From: an uncultured Bacteroidota bacterium
GTDB taxonomy: Bacteria; Bacteroidota; Bacteroidia; Chitinophagales; Chitinophagaceae
Length of the DNA stretch: 13,591 nt
Direction of reading: 5' to 3'
NCBI GenBank assembly: GCA_903825095.1
Contig: CAIJZF010000031.1
Coordinates: forward strand, 1-13,591
The stretch's first letter is position 1; every line of letters begins with the position of its first letter. Position numbers and translations under genes: made by a program. The notes under the pieces are model-generated. The model worked only from the letters and a program-made list of their open reading frames with translations. It was not told the DNA's origin and did not search any database. Positions 1 to 5,630 of the stretch are shown here, piece after piece.

Positions 1-512
1 TAATTAGCACAGCAGAAAGAAGAGCTTTAAAAAATGGGTTAACTAAAACGGCTGTGCGCTTATCCGATTTTATGGGCATTATACCCGCCATTACCGGAAA
101 AGTAGAGCTAGTATATGAAGGAGAGCAAGAAGGTGCTGAAGTCATTGCTAATCTTTTAATAGAAAAGGCCATTAGTACTTTATTTAAATTTCAATTTCCA
201 AAAATTAGTAAACTAGAAAAGCAAAATGAAAAAAATGCTTACTCTGATTTACTTGATTGGTTTATTGCAGAAGGTGGCTTTGAATTATACGAAGACTTTG
301 ATGAGAAGCAATACAAGAAAGTATTAGATGATGTGAAGCCATTAGATGCCCTTATGAAAAAATACGCACCTGATACTAGTAAGGAAGACGCCTACTTTAT
401 GAAAGAATTTATTTTATGGGCCTTAGTAGAAAATAAAAAATTGAATAAAGAAAAATTAACAGAAGGCTTTTCTTTTAAAGATATTCTAGGGCATATGATT
501 AATAAGCTATAA
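1..512 (+). CDS. Magnesium chelatase-like AAA+ ATPase, C-terminal part (5' truncated)
   Basis: This is the 3' end of a gene cut by the window edge. The reading frame is open from base 3 (IleSerThrAlaGluArgArg...) to the TAA at 510-512, giving 169 visible residues. A GTG at 54 lies inside the frame and is not a start, because the conserved segment (AERRAL ... RLSDFMGIIPAITGKVELV) begins before it. The sequence resembles the C-terminal region of the roughly 500-residue magnesium-chelatase-subunit-I/MoxR-like AAA+ ATPases common in Bacteroidota. The Walker motifs would lie upstream, outside the window, so ATPase activity cannot be seen here. The rest of the visible part is charged and probably helical (for example DLLDWFIAEGGFELYEDF). 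In Bacteroidota such proteins are generally not tied to chlorophyll synthesis, and their substrate is unknown. No link to the nos genes is evident; it lies upstream of the fasciclin gene, separated by a hairpin and a promoter. Confidence 0.75.
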   Translation, partial: ISTAERRALKNGLTKTAVRLSDFMGIIPAITGKVELVYEGEQEGAEVIANLLIEKAISTLFKFQFPKISKLEKQNEKNAYSDLLDWFIAEGGFELYEDFDEKQYKKVLDDVKPLDALMKKYAPDTSKEDAYFMKEFILWALVENKKLNKEKLTEGFSFKDILGHMINKL

Positions 513-534
513 GCTAATTATAGTTGGTTGAATA

Positions 535-558
535 TATTTTACTTAGTAAAGTAAAATA
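535..558 (+). terminator. AT-rich hairpin after the chelatase-like gene, possible weak terminator
   Basis: A perfect inverted repeat with 10-base arms (TATTTTACTT and AAGTAAAATA) around a four-base AGTA loop starts 23 bases after the stop codon at 512. It has only two G:C pairs and no run of T follows, so a canonical intrinsic terminator is doubtful. Its position between the stop codon and the next promoter is right for a transcript end. Confidence 0.35.
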
Positions 559-610
559 ACTGACTAAAATCATAGCAGATTTTACACTAATCCATGTTGT
601 TTTGAGGCAT

Positions 611-628
611 TTATGACTCTACGCATAA
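611..628 (+). promoter_or_regulatory. Crp/FNR-type operator upstream of the fasciclin gene
   Basis: The palindrome reads TTATGA-CTCTAC-GCATAA and matches the repeated TTATGA-N6-TCATAA motif of this window in 11 of 12 arm positions. Its centre (619.5) lies 36.5 bases before the end of a TAnnTTTG-like element (TAAATTTA, 649-656). The nos operon and regulator promoters show the same spacing. It is inferred to be a class II activator site for the regulator encoded at 8404-9000. Confidence 0.65.
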
Positions 629-648
629 AGCTATACTAGGGGTAATTT

Positions 649-656
649 TAAATTTA
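649..656 (+). promoter_or_regulatory. Bacteroidota-type -7 element of the fasciclin gene
   Basis: TAAATTTA matches five of the six fixed positions of TAnnTTTG (last base A). It was chosen over the overlapping TAATTTTA at 643-650 because its distance from the operator equals that in the other promoters. It implies a start of transcription near 660 and a leader of about 27 bases. Confidence 0.45.
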
Positions 657-686
657 CATATCATTAAACACTAAAAAATAAATGAT

Positions 687-1247
687 ATGAAAAAAAAGAA
701 TTTACTATTTGTGCTGCTAGTTTCAAGTACTCTATTTGCCTGTAACAGCGCAGAAAATAATGAAGTCCAAAATAATAAAACAGAAGATGCTCAATCCATT
801 GGGCAGTCAGGTGTTCAAGATGACGCTTCTCAAAAAAATGTGGTACAAGTGGCTATTAGCAGTAAAGACCACACTACACTAGTAACGGCCATTAAAGCAG
901 GCGAATTAGTGGATGCCTTAAGTAATGCAGGGCCTTTTACGGTTTTTGCACCTACCAATGAGGCTTTTAATAAATTGCCAGCTGGAACAGTGGAGGGCTT
1001 ATTAAAACCTGAATCAAAGGAAACATTAGTAGATATATTACAATACCATGTAGCTGTAGGAGTATATAAAGCAGAAGCATTCAAAGAGGGTCAAAATATT
1101 GGACAAGTAAACGGAGATAATATTAAAATTACAAAGAAAGAGGGTGCTTACTATGTTAATGGAACAGCTAAAATAATAGCGAGTATTCCTGCCTCCAATG
1201 GAATTATTCATGTAATTGATGGTGTCCTACTTCCTCCTAAAAAATAG
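687..1247 (+). CDS. Fasciclin (FAS1) domain lipoprotein
   Basis: This 186-residue protein has a lipoprotein signal peptide: MKKK, a hydrophobic stretch, then a lipobox ending LFAC with Cys19 as the predicted lipidated residue. A polar linker of about 30 residues rich in Asn, Gln and Ser follows. One FAS1 domain fills residues 50-186. It carries the hallmark H1 segment (GPFTVFAPTNEAFNKLP), the central ILQYHV motif and the H2 segment (NGIIHVIDGVLLP). FAS1 domains generally mediate adhesion or protein contacts, and no enzymatic role is known for this type. The protein should sit in the cell envelope facing the periplasm or the outside. The gene is monocistronic, convergent with the nos operon, and ends in a strong terminator. 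Its promoter carries the operator seen upstream of the nos operon and the regulator, so expression under the same N-oxide signal is inferred. Its actual role there is unknown. Confidence 0.93.
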   Translation: MKKKNLLFVLLVSSTLFACNSAENNEVQNNKTEDAQSIGQSGVQDDASQKNVVQVAISSKDHTTLVTAIKAGELVDALSNAGPFTVFAPTNEAFNKLPAGTVEGLLKPESKETLVDILQYHVAVGVYKAEAFKEGQNIGQVNGDNIKITKKEGAYYVNGTAKIIASIPASNGIIHVIDGVLLPPKK

Positions 1248-1270
1248 TTTGTTCAATTTTGGTTTTGATA

Positions 1271-1660
1271 TCATTGCTCAGACTTTTTTGTCTGGGCAAT
1301 TTTTTGTGCTAGTACCATAGAGATACTAATAGCTCTTTGTTTAATTAGATCAGCATTAGGGCCTTCAAAATCTTCTTCCACCGTTTCTAGAAACAACTTA
1401 TTCCATTGATCAAAATGCGTATTATTTAAAAGCGATAAATGATGTAAGTGTGTATGCAAGTTGACAGGGTTACCCGTATAGGTTCCTGTATAAAATAATG
1501 TGTTCTCCCAAAAATTATACATAATGGGCAAATGTTTATCCCAATTCACATTGGCTACTTCATTGAATATAAAACCCAATGTGAAATCAACTTTTATTTT
1601 AGCATAAAATTTATCTACTAAAATAATTATCTCTTTTCTAGAAACAATATCTGATTTCAT
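1271..1660 (-). CDS. Group III truncated hemoglobin
   Basis: This 129-residue protein matches the compact two-over-two globins of group III, the class of Campylobacter jejuni Ctb. Aligned by eye to Ctb, the heme-pocket residues fall in place: Tyr19 (B10) in FYAKI, His43 (E7) in WDKHL, the FW pair at 50-51, Tyr61/Gly63/Pro65 in the YTGNP turn, proximal His69 (F8) and Trp86 (G8) in HFDQW. The loop between F8 and G8 is three residues longer than in Ctb and is His-rich (LHTHLHH). Such globins bind O2 and NO, and C. jejuni Ctb belongs to an NO-responsive regulon run by a Crp/FNR protein. Here the gene is the last of the nos operon, 45 bases after nosY, so an NO- or O2-buffering role during N2O respiration is inferred. 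No start other than the ATG at 1660 is sensible. Confidence 0.9.
   Translation of the reverse strand: MKSDIVSRKEIIILVDKFYAKIKVDFTLGFIFNEVANVNWDKHLPIMYNFWENTLFYTGTYTGNPVNLHTHLHHLSLLNNTHFDQWNKLFLETVEEDFEGPNADLIKQRAISISMVLAQKIAQTKKSEQ
1273..1305 (+). terminator. Intrinsic terminator of the fasciclin transcript
   Basis: An 11-base stem (ATTGCTCAGAC / GTCTGGGCAAT, one T-G pair) with a TTTTTT loop is followed by a T run at 1300-1305. The orientation suits + strand transcripts. It lies inside the last codons of the convergent globin gene, starting within its stop codon. On the minus strand the stem is followed by GATATC and not by T, so it should not terminate the nos operon. Confidence 0.75.
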
Positions 1661-1705
1661 AATTTTATTTATTAAAGTGTTGCAAGTAATTCATATACCA
1701 TAAAC

Positions 1706-2473
1706 TTATAAGTCTTTTCTATTGAACTTTCTAGTTGAAAAATATAAAGGAATAAATACCCAAACTAACAGTGTCATCAAAGCAATGCTTAATCCTAGCA
1801 TAGTGCCAAAGAAGTCTTTAAAAATAGCCCCTGTATAACCCATCATTGCAGAAACATCTAATTGAAGTAAAATAAGAATCCTACCTAAATCAATAGGATT
1901 CAATGCACTCACTAGAATCATTGGCTTTTCTAATGGGTAATCGGAAAATTGAAATAATAAAAACAAAACAAAGCCATCAAATAATAAGGAGAAATACATC
2001 CAAAGCAAAATAGCCATTCCTATGCCTTTGGCCTTGTCTCTAATTTGCACTGCCGCCCATAAAGCAATTGTAACAAAAATGATACTTAATAAAACGCCCA
2101 CTAATAATAACAAAAAACCAATGGCATTCAACTGAAAAACTAAAACAGGTATGCCTATGCCCATGATAAAGGCCAAGGATAATGAAATAGCAAGTCCAAT
2201 AGAAAAACTTAACCAAATACTTATTCTTTTTAAGGGCTGGCTCACCAACAACTCAATGAATTCAGCGCTATTGTATATATAAATTGTTGAAAACAGAAGA
2301 CTAAATAAAGGCACTATGATTAAAACAATATTCAACAAACTCAATAAGCCTTTATTAGCATTGTCTTCTAGGCTAAATAAACTTAAAGAAGTGGCTAATA
2401 ATACTAGGGTGTAAATAATCATGATTCTACTTCTGAGAATATCGGTCATTATATATTTAACAATTTTTTTCAT
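1706..2473 (-). CDS. nosY: NosY, membrane permease of the NosDFY ABC system
   Basis: This 255-residue integral membrane protein has about six hydrophobic segments: roughly residues 18-34, 43-68, 90-113, 115-143, 148-175 and 225-245. The start MKKIVKYIMTDILRSR and the motif EFIELLVSQPLKRISIWLS, a cytoplasmic coupling region, are typical of NosY and related ABC-2 permeases. NosY pairs with the ATPase NosF and the periplasmic NosD to supply what is needed to build the CuZ site of NosZ. The length is near the usual 260-275 residues. It lies 81 bases downstream of nosF, the widest gap between genes inside the operon, and that gap contains an AT-rich hairpin. Confidence 0.93.
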   Translation of the reverse strand: MKKIVKYIMTDILRSRIMIIYTLVLLATSLSLFSLEDNANKGLLSLLNIVLIIVPLFSLLFSTIYIYNSAEFIELLVSQPLKRISIWLSFSIGLAISLSLAFIMGIGIPVLVFQLNAIGFLLLLVGVLLSIIFVTIALWAAVQIRDKAKGIGMAILLWMYFSLLFDGFVLFLLFQFSDYPLEKPMILVSALNPIDLGRILILLQLDVSAMMGYTGAIFKDFFGTMLGLSIALMTLLVWVFIPLYFSTRKFNRKDL

Positions 2474-2516
2474 ACTACTTAGTTTGTTTATTATTCACTG
2501 CTTGGTTTATTATTAT

Positions 2517-2542
2517 ACTTTTTTAGGTAATTATAAAAAAGT
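2517..2542 (-). other. AT-rich inverted repeat in the nosF-nosY gap
   Basis: Perfect eight-base arms (ACTTTTTT / AAAAAAGT) enclose a ten-base loop. Only one G:C pair is present and no T run follows in the direction of transcription, so it is a weak structure. It may do no more than mark a processing or pausing site between nosF and nosY. Confidence 0.3.
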
Positions 2543-2554
2543 TGTGAATTATTT

Positions 2555-3265
2555 TTAATTGGCTTTTTCTAACATAACCCTAGCAATGGCTTTAGCTAAT
2601 TTCTCTTCTCCGGTTTCCTCTCTAAGTTTATTAATAGGCTGATGAAAGCATAATTTGCCCTCTTGCATGTAAATAACTTCAGTCACTAAATCATCTAAAT
2701 CACTTAAAATATGTGAAGTCACTAAAATTAATTTCCCATTGTCTTTTTCAGAAAGAATCTTCTCCTTTAGAATTTCAGAGGCAATAGGATCCAAGCCCGC
2801 TGTAGGTTCATCTAATATTAAAACGGCAGGGTTAAATAAAAAAGCTAAGGCTGCACTTACTTTTTGTGTAGTTCCTCCTGAAAGTGTTCCCATTCTTTTA
2901 TGCAGTAGGCTATCTAACTTAAAGCTTTTAATAAGATCCACGTCCAAAGGCTGTTCTGTATTTCTTATATCTTTCATCATACCTAATACTTGCCCAATAG
3001 TCATATGCTCAGGGTATTTCCCAATTTGAGGCATGTAGCCTATTGCAGCCCTATATATCCAATCTTTAGTAATATTTTTATTATCAAAAGTAATAAAGCC
3101 GCTATTTGCAATAACCATACCTAGTATACATTTAATGAGCGTAGTCTTACCGCTACCATTCGGGCCAATTAAAATAATACATTCCCCTTTTTTACAATTA
3201 ACAGAGACATTATCTAATGCTGTTAATTTACCATACCTTTTTGTTACATTATTTGCAATAATCAT
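2555..3265 (-). CDS. nosF: NosF, ABC transporter ATPase of the NosDFY system
   Basis: This 236-residue nucleotide-binding subunit has all ABC motifs in order. Walker A is GPNGSGKT (residues 34-41), and the Q-loop lies in the GYMPQ stretch. The signature is LSGGT, Walker B with the catalytic Glu is VLILDEPTAGLDP, and the switch His is in LILVTSH. The Leu-Ser-Gly-Gly-Thr signature followed by TQKVS is characteristic of NosF. It is cytoplasmic, pairs with NosY, and powers delivery of a component (probably a sulfur species) for CuZ assembly together with NosD. The start codon lies 10 bases after the nosD stop, which suggests tight co-transcription and possibly coupled translation. Confidence 0.95.
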   Translation of the reverse strand: MIIANNVTKRYGKLTALDNVSVNCKKGECIILIGPNGSGKTTLIKCILGMVIANSGFITFDNKNITKDWIYRAAIGYMPQIGKYPEHMTIGQVLGMMKDIRNTEQPLDVDLIKSFKLDSLLHKRMGTLSGGTTQKVSAALAFLFNPAVLILDEPTAGLDPIASEILKEKILSEKDNGKLILVTSHILSDLDDLVTEVIYMQEGKLCFHQPINKLREETGEEKLAKAIARVMLEKAN

Positions 3266-3275
3266 ACTATTAATT

Positions 3276-4508
3276 TTAAAAAGCTTTACGCATTAAGGGT
3301 GTATTGTCTTTTAAATTTTCTGGAGTTAAACTGGGTATTAACTTTTCAGTCTTGTCTAGTAATGAAGTAATGAAACTTCTAAAGAGCATCATAGCCGGCG
3401 GATTCTGCTCCACGATCATTGAATACAAACTAACAGGCCTGTAAGGGATATCGCCCATTTTATCATGGTTTAAATCGTATCCTTCGTATTTATCCCAATA
3501 ATTTCTATTGAATGTATTCAACACAAGACTCCCATTGGTACTAATATCAAATGTATTGCCCAGAAAATTATTTTGAGAAACTGTGATATCCATACAGCTT
3601 GCTTGTATTTTCATAGCCCAGCCATTGCTTTTAAAAACATTGTGACTCATATTTATTCTAGAAGCCCCTTCTAAATAAATACCAGTGGTGTTTTTTTCAA
3701 AGACATTACTAGCTATATAACTATCCGATATTTCTTTTAATAACAACCCATAAGCTGCATCACCCCAATTTTCCTTAAACTGGTTATTAAGCATAGTTAC
3801 TTTTTTGGAAAACATGACGGCAACACCAGCTCCATTGCCTATAAAAGAATTAGACTCGTATATGTCGTTATTTGAAAACATGAAATGCAAACCATATCGA
3901 ATATTACGAGTTGTGGTATTACATTTAATGAAGGAATTTTTCACGAATTCAAAGTAAATACCATCTCTATGCCCATCAACTATATTACCTATAATACGTA
4001 AACTGTCCGATTTCCAACAATGAATGCCATTGCCACTTTGCTGCTCTTCTTTATTATAAGCTTTTAATTGATTATTTTTTATAAGGCAGTTTTTTGCATA
4101 TTGTAAGTAAATACCAAAATAAGTGTCGTCTAGTATATTGTTCTGTATGGTTACCTCTCTGCTATCGTAAATTTTTATGCCTGCATAATCATCTAAATTA
4201 GAAGTACCTGAATGGTAAATTTTAAAACCATCTATTACAACCTTATTAGCTTTTATAGAAAATACCTCGTACTTATTTTGACCATCTATAATGGGGTACT
4301 TATCTCCAATAAGTGTAAGCTGTTTGGATATAATCAAATTGCCTTCTTTGTAAGTTCCAGCATCTACCAAAATTGTGTCGCCATTACTAGCCATTAATAT
4401 TGCCGAGCGTATTGATTTTACTTTCTTCCTAGGGCCTACATAAATTATATGTGCAAAAGATTCAGTACAAAAAATGAATGTCATCAATATGATAATGACT
4501 TTTTTCAT
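3276..4508 (-). CDS. nosD: NosD, periplasmic beta-helix protein for NosZ maturation
   Basis: This 410-residue protein has a Sec signal peptide (MKKVIIILMTFIFCTESFA, cleavage predicted near residue 19). A right-handed parallel beta-helix follows, made of short repeats rich in N-x-F/I and G-I-Y/H patterns, such as GIYLQYAKNCLIKNN, GIYFEFVKNSFIKCN and GIYLEGASRINMSHN. The C-terminal segment is the NosD hallmark: NYWDKYEGYDLNHDKMGDIPY, then YSMIVEQNPPAMMLFRSF and TPENLKD...PLMR. NosD works in the periplasm with NosF and NosY to make a functional CuZ centre. Its ATG overlaps the stop of the upstream NosL-fusion gene in an ATGA arrangement, so the two are very likely translationally coupled. The length is normal for the family. 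Confidence 0.96.
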   Translation of the reverse strand: MKKVIIILMTFIFCTESFAHIIYVGPRKKVKSIRSAILMASNGDTILVDAGTYKEGNLIISKQLTLIGDKYPIIDGQNKYEVFSIKANKVVIDGFKIYHSGTSNLDDYAGIKIYDSREVTIQNNILDDTYFGIYLQYAKNCLIKNNQLKAYNKEEQQSGNGIHCWKSDSLRIIGNIVDGHRDGIYFEFVKNSFIKCNTTTRNIRYGLHFMFSNNDIYESNSFIGNGAGVAVMFSKKVTMLNNQFKENWGDAAYGLLLKEISDSYIASNVFEKNTTGIYLEGASRINMSHNVFKSNGWAMKIQASCMDITVSQNNFLGNTFDISTNGSLVLNTFNRNYWDKYEGYDLNHDKMGDIPYRPVSLYSMIVEQNPPAMMLFRSFITSLLDKTEKLIPSLTPENLKDNTPLMRKAF

Positions 4509-5557
4509 TGTAGTAGTTCATTGAGCTTTACAATACTTCCTGTGTTATGTAAGATATAAAGCATCGCGCTGTCTTTATTAGAAAAAGCTGCATAAGAACC
4601 GTTCATAGGGCCATGAATTTGCTGGCTTTTAATGATAAAAGCCTCATTGGCATTCACTAAGAGGTGTGCGCCTATAAAATTAGTAAAGTAAATGTCAGTT
4701 TTTTTTAGTGAGGTCTTTTGAGCGTTATTTTGAGGGCTATTTTTGGGGCTATGCAAATAAGAAGCAAGGCACTGTGGGTCATCAAAAATAAAACTTTTTC
4801 CTTTTTCAGTTACTAAAATAACACCGAAGCGATTGTCAGAGACTGTCATCTTACAATAGCTACAAGCATCTTTCCCTATTTTAATAGAAGTTGGAATGGT
4901 ATTACAAGCAAAAGCATTTGTCAATAAAAAAAGTAAGCCTAAAACACTAGCATTTATTGTTTTTTTGAAAGTTATAATTTTACTTTTATTTCTATAGGTA
5001 AAAATGGATAATACCAACAGCGCAAGCCCTACTAATATAAAAATCCACCCTCCAATATCCGGAACTGAATAAGCGCCAAAATTTAATAGTTGCTTATAAC
5101 CAATAAGTGGAGGCTGATATGACATACCGGGTACTTTTATAGCTGCGTCTGGATTCAAATCATGTCCGTAATTATATTCCCAACGCCAAAAGTCTGCCAT
5201 GGCTACTATTCCAAATAAAATAAAAAATGCCAATAATGTATAAAGAAGCTTTTTTCGAGCTACTATAGCGGTGATCAAACAAAACAGGGAAAAAAATAAA
5301 ATAAAGTAAGGCAAAGCAATAAATTCTACAAAATCTTTTTCATGAAGTGTTTTCATTCCAATATAATGGTTCAACCCATTAATAATATCAACATTACCAC
5401 CTAGTTTATTAGCATAAATGGAAAGGCCTAAACCTTCAGGATACTGTGGCGCATTTAATTCTATACTCCACATGGGCACGTATAATACCACTATTAATAA
5501 AATAGCACATAAAAATAAAACGATACGGCTATTCTTATTTAATTTATTTAAATTCAT
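4505..5557 (-). CDS. nosL: Membrane module (NosB-position) fused to the copper chaperone NosL
   Basis: This 350-residue protein has two parts. Residues 1-190 form a membrane module with helices near 11-30, 81-101, 104-122 and 168-188. Its large outward loops contain PMWSIELNAPQYPEGLGL, INGLNHYIGMK, ADFWRWEYNYGHDLNP and PGMSYQPPLIG. This occupies the place where clade II clusters often have the membrane protein NosB. Residues 219-350 are a NosL domain with the copper-binding type motif DACSYCKM (Cys232, Cys235, Met237), the IFDDPQCLASYL segment and IHGPMNG. NosL delivers copper to NosZ. Between the parts, residues 200-218 (hydrophobic, ending NAFAC) look like a relic lipoprotein signal, which suggests two former genes joined in frame. 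No Met lies between 145 and 237, so NosL cannot start separately on ATG. It overlaps nosD by four bases and follows nosZ after a strong hairpin. Confidence 0.88.
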   Translation of the reverse strand: MNLNKLNKNSRIVLFLCAILLIVVLYVPMWSIELNAPQYPEGLGLSIYANKLGGNVDIINGLNHYIGMKTLHEKDFVEFIALPYFILFFSLFCLITAIVARKKLLYTLLAFFILFGIVAMADFWRWEYNYGHDLNPDAAIKVPGMSYQPPLIGYKQLLNFGAYSVPDIGGWIFILVGLALLVLSIFTYRNKSKIITFKKTINASVLGLLFLLTNAFACNTIPTSIKIGKDACSYCKMTVSDNRFGVILVTEKGKSFIFDDPQCLASYLHSPKNSPQNNAQKTSLKKTDIYFTNFIGAHLLVNANEAFIIKSQQIHGPMNGSYAAFSNKDSAMLYILHNTGSIVKLNELLQ

Positions 5558-5581
5558 TAGTAATATTAAAAATCTAATTGA

Positions 5582-5617
5582 ATACTAGAGGGTCTTGTTT
5601 ATAAAACCCTCTAGTAT
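5582..5617 (-). terminator. Strong hairpin between nosZ and nosL, possible attenuator or mRNA stabiliser
   Basis: Perfect 12-base arms (ATACTAGAGGGT / ACCCTCTAGTAT) enclose a 12-base loop, beginning 13 bases after the nosZ stop. Five G:C pairs sit in the stem, four of them in its half nearest the loop. In the transcript the stem is followed by TCAATTAGATTTTT, so the T run comes late and termination would be partial at best. It is well placed to protect the 3' end of a cyc-nosZ message or to reduce read-through into the accessory genes. Confidence 0.6.
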
Positions 5618-5630
5618 CAAATTTTAATTA

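Noticed and set aside
54..512. A complete small gene starting at GTG 54
   Set aside because: The frame is open to the left edge and the upstream residues belong to the same conserved segment, so this is the tail of a longer gene.
643..650. TAATTTTA as the fasciclin -7 element
   Set aside because: It would place the operator 30.5 bases away, unlike the other three promoters; the overlapping TAAATTTA at 649-656 gives the common spacing.
830..1084. Minus-strand open frame inside the fasciclin gene
   Set aside because: It is antisense to a well-supported domain and shows no recognisable protein features.
2739..3029. Plus-strand open frame opposite nosF
   Set aside because: It is a shadow of the nosF coding sequence with no motif of its own.
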